Source: Stropharia rugosoannulata
Taxonomy: Eukaryota > Basidiomycota > Agaricomycetes > Agaricales > Strophariaceae
NCBI GenBank assembly: GCA_028532985.1
Contig: JANCIK010000008.1
Location: forward strand, 248,001 to 312,000
Length of the DNA: 64,000 bases
Reading direction: 5' to 3'
Position numbers and translations under genes: made by a program. How positions within the stretch are numbered: position 1 is the stretch's first letter; every line of letters starts with the position of its first letter. Positions 12,009 through 23,676 of the stretch are shown piece by piece. Below the pieces are notes generated by a model that did not search any database, was not told where the DNA came from, and saw only the letters and a program-made list of their open reading frames with translations.

Positions 12009-12688
12009 GGGAAAGGAGGTTGCGCGGCTTCATAAACGTGCATATACTTGCAAGGACTTTTCTGTAGGCCCGGTACCTACTATGCCTATTGGAATATATC
12101 AAAAATATCTTTCATCATGGATGGCACAAGATATCTGAACGGGTACTGCTAACTAACTTGTCAATCAGACGAGTAATGTGTCCTGGGCTTGCAACTGCCA
12201 TGTGGGCCAAATAGGGTCTGTGCATTACAATGTACACTCCGCAAGCATAATAAAGCTACAGATATAGAGTAGCAGGAGGAGTGCCGTCCTGCATCACAAT
12301 ATCATTGTTCAAGTTTGTGTGACGTCCGTGAAAACTTGTGCAACATATACACATGCGAGAAAAGCCCCCAGGAGTGAGCTTGAAGCATATTGTACATATT
12401 TACTGCAGTGCAAACCATTGACCTTTTACGGTACATATTTACAGTAGAGAAAATGGGGTTCTATGCGGTACTATTATACGACACAGGGATCCATCATTAC
12501 ATGCTGTGTATAAATACAGCATATCAATGTGGTTGGTTATACAGTAAATATGTACAGCTAACCATCTCATTGAAATTTACTGTCTCATATATCGGTATAT
12601 AATCCCACTGCACTGCCGTAGCCTTTACCTATAGCTCAATGTAGGGTAATCATAACAAACAATAACACTGTTTCGGGGGCAACACAGG
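12009..12688. other. Intergenic, AT-rich
   Basis: Contains several copies of a TACATATTTACAGTA-like word around 12390-12560, a word also common in the satellite at 29.7-31.1 kb. No gene supported. Confidence 0.35.
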
Positions 12689-13755
12689 ATGTTCATTGTG
12701 TCTTTTCGTGTCACGTATCCATACGTCCTCCCTTACTCCGCCAACTTCATCCCCTCTGCCATGGTATCCATGCGCGAATTCATGACAATATTGAGCCAAC
12801 TACCTCTAACAAGGCAAACGAAATACTGGAGTCTTTTGCCATCGGAGCATCGTGTTAGATGCATGCTACATCTCCTTTACCGCCCCTCATACAGTAAACA
12901 TGACTTAAGGCAACTCCTCTGGAGCTATATGCATTCATATGAGTGAATTTCAGTCGTCAACACCTTAATGCTTGATGATAGCGCAGGATTAGCGAGTCTT
13001 GAAGTCGCGTCCTTCATCTTTACAACATTGGATGACAGATATCTCATTGCTTCCCCTGAGTCGGAACCCGACCCAGATGTCCTAGAAGAGCTTTTTGAAG
13101 AGCAGACATACCCGGAGGTTCTCGACGTGATGATATACCCTTCATTTACTGTAAGTCTCTATTCCGTCGATTCTCCAATGTAAAATGTATGCTCACAATC
13201 CGACTTCAGAAGGGGAAATGTTTTCCAAAATTTGTGCAGCTTATCTGCTGGGAAAACTACTTTAGATTCATAGATTGGACGGAGCTTACTGTGGTGGTGG
13301 ATCCGTTACTCTTTCCGGTCCAGTACTATCATCCCTGGGGTTTCTGGTCCAAACTAGATGTCGCAAAGAAGATCAATCTCAAATTCTGCGGCCCTATACT
13401 TGTCCTCAGATGCGGCGATCATCCCTCGGGCAACAACTACCAGGCAACTATGGGAATGCTTGAGCTGTCATACAGGCTTTACACAGACGATACGCAACAG
13501 GTTTACACTGTTCTCCCGGCACATCTTTTCCCAGCCGATCCGGCGAATACACTTGCCAAGTTTGGATGGGGTTTGAAAACGCCCGTGACGGAGGAGGAGC
13601 ATAACAAAGCCGAGCATGAATCGCGTCTTCTAGCTGAAGCAGTATGCACCGACGACAACGACATATATAGCAGGGAGTTGGGCGGGAAACATTTTAATCC
13701 ATACGACTACAAACACGAACCAACAACATTTAGCACTCCAAATGAAGACTGGTGA
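12689..13755 (+). CDS. Uncharacterised 315-residue protein
   Basis: Three exons, 12689-12893, 12954-13150 and 13210-13755, with GTAAAC and GTAAGT donors and phases that join perfectly (948 nt). Translation could also begin at the ATG at 12761. The middle is acidic (ESEPDPDVLEELFEEQ). The C-terminal half is rich in aromatic residues (FVQLICWENYFRFIDW, YHPWGFWSKLD) and looks globular. No domain is recognised. Its stop lies 61 bp from the stop of the convergent 15-exon gene, so the two transcripts probably overlap at their 3' ends. Confidence 0.7.
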
Positions 13756-13816
13756 CAAAGGAGTAACAGCTCGTAGTTGAAAGAGCACTCTAGTAGTATG
13801 TAGTCTAGTATGTAGC

Positions 13817-16800
13817 CTATGTTTCCAAGTTTAACAGTGCGTTACTACTGATGTCCATCCATTTATCGAGCTCTGGTTGGTCGTCAAACTCTACATTTAC
13901 CTCGATACCGTAATCTTTCCTGATCCAAGCCATCTTTTTCCCAATGATCTTGATCGCAACTGCAGCGTCGTAGTCTTCCTCCGTGGGGTCCATTCCGTAT
14001 AAGTCGATCAATGTCAGCCCAGTTATACGTCTGAATTGACTGACCCAGAATGAGCGGATGGCGCATGGCGTAGGATCCATTGCCTGCATGTACTGAACCT
14101 TATGACCGTAATTTTCGTTGGTCGAGTATGCTTGACATGTCTTGAAGAAGAAAAACTCCATCAAGACATCATCAATCGAGCAGCCGCAGTGCATATGTCC
14201 CCGGGGTGGTATATCAGTCTTGTACTTCTTTGGATACGCAACGCCGTAGAACTTGTTTTCGCTGTTGACTCGCTTGTAGGTGCGTATGATCTGGTGATAT
14301 CGGCAGATAAAGTTCTTGTTGCGTGTATAGAATATCAAAAGAGCGACATTCCGTGACATGTAGGCGGCTTCAGTAACAAAGCTTTGTACTTCGCGTATAG
14401 CGCCTCGATATCGCAGCTTGCAATGCGCTGCGAGCTTCTTCCGTTCTTTAGCGGGAAGGGAAGCAAAGTCCACATATTGAGTGAGCTCGTGTAAATGACG
14501 CAAACTGGCCATTGCTTCCTCTATATACAAAAGAAATCATATAAGTGATTGATCGCAGAATGAGTTTTGAAGCACAGTAATCGTGCGTACCACGAAAGAC
14601 CTCCAAAGCGGCGTCATCCATGCGTAGAACCTTTTGCGCCCACTTCGACTCCGGTTCTCGAGACTCCTGATGTTTGACCTTCCTCTTGCGGCGTCGTCCA
14701 CTACTGACAGTGAACTTGGTGGCGGTTTTTCCCTTCGGCTTTGCAGTGACTTCCTCCGAGGAATCCAGTTCGGAGGCAGAATCGTCCATTCCCATGTCCT
14801 GCATATCAGACAGGTTATCATCATCCGACGCCTGCAGGCCGGTCGCATTAAGATTTTCATCCTGCTCCTGTAGGCGTTCACTGATGGCTTCAGCAGTCTT
14901 TTTCATGGTGTTAATGCTGTTTTGAAGGTCCACTAAGTTGTCACGATCAACTGATAGAAGACCCTTGGTGGCTTTCACGATGTCCAGTTTGAGTCTCCTT
15001 AACCGCTTCTCATCCACACTGCAACTGAAATACTGGGCGTAAGACTTTTCGGCATAAGTGACGTCGTTGGTGGCCACAGAAATGGAATCTTCCGCAAATT
15101 TCTTGTCGTCATTTGCTTTGGTCAATGCGCTCAGGTACTGGGAGATAACTGCCGAATCATATACACCCCTATTGGCTACAACTAGACGCTCGAGTGACTT
15201 GGATGCATATTGAAGGCAGGATGTCCAGATAGAGAGGGTAGCCCGCCCCCTAAACAGCCTCTTACGAGCTACTAATTCGCTGGCTGACTCAGCGGGGACT
15301 CGATAGAGGTCTGGGACTCTGAGATCGTTGAATATCTCCCTGGCAAAGAAGTCACGGTCTACTTCCTTGTATGACAGCTCGCTGTCCCATTTAGAGATAA
15401 GTTTGAGTCTAGGAGGGCAGTTAGTGGATATTGTTGGATAGGTGAATATGCACGCTTACCTCTCCTCAGAGATAACTCGCAAAGCTGACAAGTAAGCCGC
15501 CTCGTCATTGTCAAGACTCCTGATACATCTTATAGTCAACAACATGTTACGCATGACTGCGGAAAAAATATTACAAGTTTATTTTTGCCATTGCCATATG
15601 ACTTATAAGTCCTTTGCTCTGCTCCGTGGCCACCGATACAGTGGCATGCGCCTCCGGCTCACTCATAGAATCAGAGTTGGGCTCCAAAGCTCCGACTGCT
15701 ACGCAGCGGTCGGCGCTGTAAGATACATACTTAGATACTGTTTCGATGTGAACATCACTAGTGCTAACTCACTGAGGCACCATTTCCATGGACATCTTGT
15801 TGCGGCTGCCTCCCAGAGTGCCGTCTTGATCAGCGCCCTCGCGGTTCAAGCCACGAGCGAGATCATCAAACACATCTCTAAGAAATATTGGACACTTCTT
15901 TTAATCGGTTGAACTGCCAAGTACTTACTGCTGCAGTACGTCTTCTATATCGACATAAATTTCATTGAGACTTCCACCTATATAATTGACTTCGCGATCC
16001 TTCCCCTTAGCTTTATTGTTTGTACTATATACGCCATCCAGAGCGTCATTTTGATCAGTGGCCTCGAAGTTCTCAAGTATATCCCTGCGAGACAATAAAT
16101 CAGGCACGCCCTGTCTATCGAAACAAAACTTCACGTACTGCTGCATTATGTCTTCCATTACAATAGAAACACCATCCAGAGCTCCATTTCCATAAACCTC
16201 ATCCTGATCTTTTCCCTTCCCTTCATTGTTGAGATCACTGTCAGGGATTGAGATAATGAGCGAAGGTAAATCGCCGCGAATTCTCATTCATGTCTACACA
16301 CCGAATTACACCTTCCATCTCAGTATAGTCGCTTCCCTGAGCTGTATGTGGATCTGCAGCTTCACCACGATCGTCCACATCTCTACAATATGCGAGATTA
16401 CACATCATCCTACAACCAAGCCTCCAAGTGATATGTACTTACTCTGGAAATACACTGTTCGGACTGCCATCGAGAGCGCTACTGTCTGGTAAACTTCTGT
16501 AACCACATCAAATTGGTTAGATAACGGTACATTAGCTAAAGTATCGCTATGTACTTACTTATGTAGGATACCTTCCATCGCAGCTCCCTCCAAAGTCGTT
16601 GAAAAAGCGTCACCGATGACTACATCTTCTTGCATGCTATCCAGAATTCTATTACCTTGAAAATCACTGTACACGCCCAGCTCGAATTAGGTAGCCGTAT
16701 GTTTACTTATAGCGGTGAGTACTCACTGAGACAATATATCTTCCATTTCAGTAGAACTGCCTTCCGAAGTGGTCAAAACAGCGTTGATGACTATGTCCGC

Positions 16801-17587
16801 CTGGGTGCCATCCGCAGCGCTATTACAATCCAAAGTACTGTACACGCCCAGCTTAATTTAGATAATTGTACTTTAATCTATTGCGGTGAGTACTCACGTC
16901 TGTATGCCATCCATATCGGCAGAGAAAGCAGTGGCTACAGAAGCGTCAACTCCCCCAGGTTTAGGCGTTATATAGGGTACGTGTAGTGTACCCTCTCTGG
17001 GAGCACTAAGTTAAATGAATGTAAATTTAAAATATGTGCGTAGAGCGTTTCAAAGGACATACATAGCTGCATCAAAGAGCTCATCACGCTTTGGCCCAAG
17101 ACTTGGAACATTGAACCCTGGTACGTCATCTGGCTGTAAGGTATCACTGCTGTTGAAAGTCAGCAACATACACTTTACCAGCAATAATAATAAAATATAC
17201 CACTCATTTCTACTGATTACATCGATGGTGGGCTCAGCCGATGTTCCAGCAACTGAATTTGTGGGGTCGGAGACCTTGGAAGCCTCGATCAGCTCTACCT
17301 TGACGGCTAGAGAGGTCTTATTCTTCTTCTGATAGGCTCTCCAGGCGGCCATAGCCTTGTCGCGACGGATTCGGGCTTCCTCCTTTTTGTCCACTAGATA
17401 TATGGTCGAGTTAAATAGGTTGAATATGAATGAACTTTTACTTACAGTCGCGCGTCCGTTTGTGTCTGAATTGCGTCCAGTTCTCATTGGAGCTAACAAC
17501 ATCAGTCCAAAGCCGTGTCTCCTCTTCGGATATTGGTTTAGATAAGTTGGTCCTCCTCTGGGAGCTTGCAGTGGCATGAGACAACAT
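13817..17587 (-). CDS. Uncharacterised 970-residue protein built on an array of symmetric exons
   Basis: Fifteen exons: 17587-17446, 17393-17204, 17149-17063, 17005-16898, 16837-16727, 16666-16559, 16496-16443, 16382-16302, 16237-16139, 16084-15929, 15877-15773, 15715-15663, 15556-15460, 15408-14591 and 14520-13817. They total 2913 nt and keep one frame throughout. Exons 5-11 are all phase 2 at both ends, each a multiple of three. They mostly encode modules that begin with Asp and end in MEDIMQQ, IEDVLQQ, MEDILSH or MEGILHK. Exon 2 is basic and helical (KKEEARIRRDKAMAAWRAYQ). Exon 14 holds coiled-coil-like helices, an acidic stretch and a basic KRKVKH patch. Exon 15 is globular with Cys/His pairs (RGHMHCGC). 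No known domain is recognised. Nuclear localisation is inferred from the basic patches only. Start and upstream exons are the least certain part. Confidence 0.7.
15773..16837 (-). repeat. Tandem exon-intron duplication inside the 15-exon gene
   Basis: Successive exons of 54-156 bp have alike ends, and several introns are plainly duplicated. The introns before exons 5 and 6 both begin GTGAGTACTCACCGC and end CTGGGCGTGTACAG. Several others begin GTAAGTAC. The unit duplicated is therefore exon plus intron. Because every unit is phase-symmetric, gain, loss or skipping of units leaves the downstream frame intact. Confidence 0.7.
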
Positions 17588-18057
17588 AGTGTCGGGGCTA
17601 AGTGCTTAAGCACCGCAGAGAATCTGCAAAAATATGCGGAAAATAGAACCAGTTGACTACAGATCCAGTCGACTGACTGCAGTGTAGGGATAGCGTAAGT
17701 GGACGAACCAAAACCAAGCGCGAACTGTAACAGAGTCTGTGGCCCTGGGTAAGCGTAATGCCATGGCGTCGGTAACCCATGTACGTAACGAGATCTATCG
17801 CTATTCTCCCACCTAATCTCACGAGAGCCTTTACCAAGCCTGTCGAAGCCTTTTCCACATATGTGCATGAACACTGAACATCACATGTGCCTATAGGTGA
17901 GCACGTTTCCTAAAGGGGAATGAATACATTCCTAAAGGAGAATCAACACATCTGCGATGTACAGATCTCGGTCGTTGTGGCCGCGCGTTTATAGATACAT
18001 AAGGGTAGCTTCTGTGTGTGCTTTCGGTCTGTCCTGCCCGCAAACCTTCCATAAACC
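17588..18057. other. Divergent intergenic region
   Basis: Lies between the start of the 15-exon gene (minus) and an HBD-module gene (plus), so it should hold both promoters. Additional 5' exons of the minus gene could also lie here. I see no clear TATA box. Confidence 0.35.
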
Positions 18058-18779
18058 ATGAATGAGAGCGCTGCACAGTTTGTGGATATTTCAGTATCCA
18101 GTCTGTACAACGTCTGATCCTGTTGGTGTGTCCCCTTTCTGACCTCTATTTTTTTGATTCATATTTCGCACTTGTCTAGAAGCTCAAGAGTACTACTACG
18201 CGGTGCTTGTGGGATGTGAGCCTGGTGTCTATCGCAGTGGGTATGTAATCTATTCATCATTTTCAAATGGACATGATATACTGACAAATGCACTAGTGAA
18301 GACATTTCATCTAATCTCAGCCGTATACCTGGGAGTGCGGTTGTGAATTTTAGTACTGAGGACGACGCACACCGCCACTACTCTTTAGCTGTCAGGAGTA
18401 ATTGTGTATACTGGTCAACTTTACTGAGAATCGCACCACACCGAGTGAGTCTATGGTTGACACTATCCCCGGTTTGTTCACATCCGGTATGTATTCTCCT
18501 GTACATCTTTTCGCAGTACCTACTAATTCAAGTCTCTTCAGAATTAGATGACGTCTCATCGTTGTACCGCTGATGCAGTGTAGCTGTGGGGCATGAACCT
18601 GGTGTCTTCAACAGGCCGTAAGTTCGCTCTTTCTATCAGCACATATGACCTCATTACTTACTCAATTACATTATCAGGAACACATTCTCCTTCAATGTCA
18701 TGAATACCCAGGCCCTCGTAGCCCCAAGTTCTCGACACGGGAAGCTGCCATTTCTGACTTTAAAACTTCTGGTGGCTAA
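18058..18779 (+). CDS. Small protein with two RNase H1 hybrid-binding/viroplasmin-like (HBD) modules
   Basis: Exon 2 (18180-18240) reads EYYAVLVGCEPGVYRSG. The next exon continues SNLSRIPGSAVVNFSTEDDA. Together these follow the HBD pattern: aromatic residues and VGxxPGVY, an intron, then a glycine turn and a FxTxxxA helix. A second, similar pair follows: VAVGHEPGVFNRP, then SPKFSTREAAISDF to the TAA at 18777-18779. The family binds RNA-DNA hybrids or double-stranded RNA at the N-terminus of RNase H1 and in caulimovirus viroplasmin. No RNase H catalytic domain follows. The 5' exon from the ATG at 18058 and the last splice are uncertain. Confidence 0.55.
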
Positions 18780-19095
18780 ACAAGTAGTTCGAGTAGAGTA
18801 CATTCATGAGTGCTTCCTGGTAACGAACTGTAATGTTATGGCTTGATTATGTACAGTTCATATCATAATCATACTATCGCGTTTGCACTTTCATTTTGGG
18901 ACCTTTGATTGCAAATAATGTCTTTCATCATAATCTGCGCAAAAATGAGTATGTATGCCCCCTAAATCACGAGTCCTGTCAAAAATGGGTAATTAGATTT
19001 GAATTGGATTTTACTATGCATCGCACATTTGGCAAATCCGTACTGAACTTCTTACCCTCAGCAACCCTTCCGTAGATAGAGATAGAACTCTGCTA
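18780..19095. other. Intergenic, nothing recognised
   Basis: Short spacer before the 464-residue gene on the same strand; presumably its promoter. Confidence 0.35.
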
Positions 19096-20676
19096 ATGGA
19101 CAAAAGCGCTCTGAAGAGGCCAAAGTACCCAATAGGTCCTGATGGGCTAAACAGAAACCAGCGGTACTACCGTAACAAGAAGTTGAAGAGGAAAGAAAGA
19201 CAGGAAAGTCTTCAGGACATTCATGGATGTGAAATTAGCCAGTGCTAACAGTCAAATCATGTATATAGACCTCTACGACACAGACTCGTGTCTCGGATGA
19301 GCACAGCTCAAATGACATTTCTCGCCAGTCTCAGGTAACATTTCGCCGTTGTAAATCTCCCTGACATCGGCTAAGTACAACCCCAAATTTAAAGGAGGCC
19401 AATCACCAGTACAAATTGAAAACGGTACTTTCTGACGTAGACTGGAGAGAATTTCAGTCGCAGATTATAGTCTCCCCGTCGCCAAGACACAGTCAAAAGA
19501 ATTTCCCTTCCCAAACTGAAAACGACCCCACAAAAGAGATAACGGTTACCCATTACAAACCTGACAGTCATGGAAACCTTTCCTTGACCAGCGCTCGCAA
19601 TGTTGCGAGCGTAAGGGACATGTTTGTTTCCACTACGACAGATTCTACTTCTTCTTATGCAGTGCAAAGACCGGACAATATTTCAGGGGATACTTTGCTT
19701 TCTCATATCCATCCAACGCCTAATAGCCAGCACGCGTTGCCTCACGCTCTCGGATTGCCTGCACACAGCTCCCAGGATCACATCACAGAGGAGTGTCTCG
19801 CGCCCCTCGCTGCAGGCGGTTCCCAGAATTCCATTAAGCACGGCCGTAAGGAAAATGTGCTCTATAATGTCGCGGGAGGTAGAGGAGGTGATATGTCACA
19901 TGAGGACACTGGCAGCTCTACCAATCACCTAGTTGACAGTGGGAAATACGTGAGTTTCTAATTTTTTAACTAACGTGTATACTGTCCAATTACAACATGC
20001 TTTCATACAGATTAACCTCTCCCGCTTTCCTCATGAAGATGTCGTTGGTGAGGTCCCGACGAAAATAGATGATAATAACTTAAGCGTACCGAGGCTACCC
20101 AAAGTAATTGAAGCTCAAAGGAAGATCAGCCCACAGTCAGCGATACTTCTCCGCAAAGAGTTCAATATTTACAATGAATACCTCGAGATGAGGGAGCACA
20201 TCAGGACATGGACTACGTCCATGGGGGGCATAGAAAATTGGCCAGACTCCATAGAGAAACGTTTTAAAGATGCAAAGATAAAAGGACTCCCATCTCTCAT
20301 ATGTTTCTACAACCGCGTCTTCGATCTCGAGACAAGAGGCCGTAGATTCATGGCCACTTTATTACTTGCTGGAAGCTCCCTACCACGGAGCACGGAGGCA
20401 GTGGAACGCCTCTGGTACTTACAGCAAGAACAGGTTCAAGTTCTCTCTAGGGGGCTTACTATTCTCGAGCTTTCGGCATCGATCACGAAGCGCAGCATAT
20501 TCTCCCTTGGACAAGGGGAATACTTCAATGCGGCACCGCATGCACTTATGCAAGGTGACACAGAGGAGGTTACAACATCAGGGGCTGTGGACCTGCTATT
20601 AGAAAGTCATGGTCAGGCCGAAGAGGGGGATGAAAATGAAGTTGACGAGTATTTACAGTCTTATGAGTTTTACTAA
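19096..20676 (+). CDS. Uncharacterised 464-residue protein with basic N-terminus
   Basis: Four exons, 19096-19241, 19307-19334, 19395-19949 and 20011-20676, in one frame (1395 nt). The start MDKSALKRPKYP is followed by a dense basic run (NKKLKRKERQ) that could be a nuclear localisation signal or DNA contact. The middle (about 60-240) is Ser/Thr/His-rich and probably disordered. The C-terminal 220 residues look helical (NIYNEYLEMREHIRTW, EAVERLWYLQQEQVQVL) and end in an acidic tail. No known domain. The last intron (GTGAGT...ATACAG) is the best supported; the tiny second exon is the weakest part. Confidence 0.6.
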
Positions 20677-21634
20677 TGACAAGTGTGCACTAGAATTATA
20701 CATCAAAACAAAACTTGTGTTTGTATAAGTAAAGTAATCTGGCCTGGGAAAAGGGAAAATACAGTTATCCGGCAGTGAGGGCAGTGAGCGTCAGTGACTG
20801 ATTCTCGCGGACTCACTGACATGTCTCACTGACCTCACTGACTTCTCACAGACTCGAAGGCTCAATTCCGGTATGCACAACGTCAGTTGCACTACTATGA
20901 TTACTCACATTTAAGCTGGTCAGAGTCATGGTCACCTTGTTATGTAAAAAAGCGTACTGATCTCTCACTGACCTCACTGACCTCACAAAAGCATTGGTGG
21001 AACCCAACATGAAATGTATTCATTATGATGGTGATGACAGTCCGACGGTCATATTCTGATGTCTATGATGCTATCTCGTGTGATCATGATCCATCATTAT
21101 GATTATGACGGCGTTCCCATAAATTTATGATGATCATGACTGTCTTTATGATGATTTATGACACTCAGACCGGGCTTAGGCATATGCACTTGATTTTCTG
21201 TTTAAACATGTTCATCACACAGGTCAATGGGCCTGTTCACAAAATTTGGGTAAAATGGTACTTGGACAAAGTTAGAATTTTAAGAACAGTCTTGAGATTC
21301 TTCCTGGTCGTGCCGCGGAAGTCTACTAAGAGGACAAACGGGTATGTGGATACCATGGCTATATCTTGTGTTTGGGGGTGTTCCCGGCGCGTTTGTATGC
21401 GCGCGAGGACAGGCTGTGGAGCCGTGGTTGATGATGGAGGAAACAGTTAGAGGAGCGCATCGGGCATGTGCGCTCGTCAATCTCAAGAAAGCTTGCCCAT
21501 CACACACGTTCCGCCATTCTGGGCATGTCCATTCACACTTCAAGTGTGGTTGCTCGACTGGTAGATCAAGAAATATAATTAAAGGGTTCACTCTATATAT
21601 CATGTACTACATGGAGCTGACTCGGACATATCTG
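20677..21634. other. Intergenic with simple-sequence tracts
   Basis: Around 20775-20860 and again near 20960 there are clustered CTCACTGAC words. At 21020-21165 there are clustered ATGATC/ATTATGA words. The segment at about 21450-21530 (GCGCTCGTCAA...) resembles part of the 480-bp insert in the F-box pseudogene (around 39210-39280). No gene supported. Confidence 0.4.
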
Positions 21635-22707
21635 TCAGAAAACCCATGGTCGAGACAGATCCGGATAATCAGAGACAGACATTGTCTCGATAATTTGCAC
21701 TACAGATACCCGGTACACCCTGCCAGTAAATAGCGCTCTAAGAAAGTATCGCATTGCGTCCGCACGATTTCGAAAGGTTGCGGTGGCTCCTCCATCTATG
21801 CGGAATACATTTGCGTCTACGTTGGGGGTGCACCTAGGTGAATATGCCATTCTAAGATACCAGTATCCCATGACAAAATAGATGTTTACCCTGTGCGATA
21901 CACTCCCGGGCAGCGACCCACAACTACGGCACTCCACCATTCAGGCCCCCCGGCTCCATAATCTGTTGAACAATTAACAAAAGCATACATAGTCACACTG
22001 TGAACACACCTCTTGATGCCCCAATGAGTTTATCATATTCATTTACCTTCTCGCGCCGAATATGTTTGCGCTTACACTTTACCAGTCCATCTTCAAGCGC
22101 TCGAGAAAATGCCAACTTTGCTTCTGTGAAACTTTCATATACAATAGGGTCTCCCTCAACAAGATCTTCAGGCATGTCGTCATTGTCATCTCTGAAGTTA
22201 TAGAGCTTGTTATTTTGAATGGTTCAATTGTGATCCTGCACTTACATTACGTCGTACACTCCTGGGTTCTTTCCCACTAGAATAATCTGAAATTCACAAT
22301 CGATGTCATGTGTGGGTCCATCAGTAAAATTCCAGGGTACACGAGGCATAGTTGGGAGTCCATAATCAATTGTGGTCTCCCTGGAAGCGCCGGGCAGGCA
22401 AAAACGAAGTATTACATCTTGAATAATAAGCCGTAAATGTAAAAATGTAATACTGCATTTAAACTTGTAGGGCTTACGTTTATTGGAGTAGAACTTATGC
22501 CTTCGACCAACATCAAGTAAGTGTAAGACTTCATGTCTCTCCAAAGGTCCTGTAGAGCTGGGTTACATTTTGGGATTCAGTAGCAATTTGATAATTACCT
22601 GTACTTGACCGCCTAACCAGAGCTTGAGCGTTAGCATAGAAAGGATCTATGACACAGGATGTCTCTCCGGTAGGGCTGATATGAACCTTCGACGCGCAGG
22701 CAGTCAT
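21635..22707 (-). CDS. 246-residue protein with two HBD/viroplasmin-like modules
   Basis: Six exons: 22707-22599, 22549-22478, 22417-22246, 22191-22076, 21962-21890 and 21833-21635 (741 nt, phases all agree). Module 1 is FQIILVGKNPGVYDV with DPIVYESFTEAKLAFSRAL. Module 2 is WWSAVVVGRCPGVYRTG with DGGATATFRNRADAMRYF. An intron interrupts both modules at the same place, right after the PGVY strand, as it also does at 18058-18779. The fold is the RNase H1 hybrid-binding domain (viroplasmin family). No RNase H domain is attached. A role in RNA or RNA-DNA hybrid binding is inferred. About 30 N-terminal residues are unassigned, and an alternative upstream start cannot be ruled out. Confidence 0.7.
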
Positions 22708-23676
22708 GAAGACGTGAAGACGGTGAACGTTAGAAAGAGTAGCATGAAATGGTGTAGATGCTTACTCACTTGGGATCGTTTCACACTCCATTTTTTGCGC
22801 ATTCAATACTCGGTTAGGCGACTAGCTGATTCATGTCAGAAATTCTTATAGAAATTTGTTTTATGGTCACAACCAAACATTACAAATGGGCCTGTATCGT
22901 ATCCTGGAGATATATAAATGTGTGACCCAAATTAAGCACCAAGGGTCCATAATATTTCCGGCGGTGTTATGTTTCTGTGTGAGATAGCCTTACATACCTC
23001 AAGTCCAGTGTGCATTAGACAATGTTGACTCATTACACTGGTATCAAATGGCCAGTGGTAGTCTCTGTATCTATCACGGAGACAGCTGACGGAGCGTCAT
23101 ACACCTTCTTAATGTAATAGCAGGCCCAGTATTTCACTATTACATCCATTGATTCAAGAAGAGATTTGAAAGGGCAGCTTGCCATATTTCCACAAATAGC
23201 TTGTGGTGCGTGATGCACGTTGTTTGGTGTCTGCATGACATATTCGCCAGCACATTTTTGGCCATGAAACATGGGTATGCGCCAGCAGTGATTGTTTTCA
23301 GATTTGGACCGTTCTATTGGAGTAGATCTTGGTAGATACCAAGTAGATACACTTACGACATTACCATGGTCCCCAGATGATGAAATAGTAGATACACTTA
23401 CGACATTACCACGGTCCCCAGATGATGAAACTCACGGCGGTCAAGCCAGCCGAGATTGAGTAAATGACATGGAGGCAAATGTGGGGCGGTGGGCCCATGC
23501 ATGGTGCAAGCATTGCTCATTGAGGCTAGCAAGCTGCGTGCGCATGTGGCCTGCTAGTCATAAGGAACACTTGACTATGGTAAGGTTGACTGCTAACAAT
23601 TTTGTTCTATGAAATTTGGTACGTCGGTATGTAGCTACAGGAAACATTATACAAATACTAGACTAATTCTAATTCG
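22708..23676. other. Intergenic, includes a 45-bp direct duplication
   Basis: No supported gene. A 45-bp segment beginning GTAGATACACTTACGACATT occurs twice in tandem at 23343-23387 and 23388-23432 with two differences. Confidence 0.5.

Noticed and set aside
15554..15571. Two separate genes split near 15560
   Set aside because: A GTGAGC donor at 15662 and a pyrimidine-rich CAG acceptor at 15557 join both parts in frame, so I treat them as one gene; a split cannot be fully excluded.
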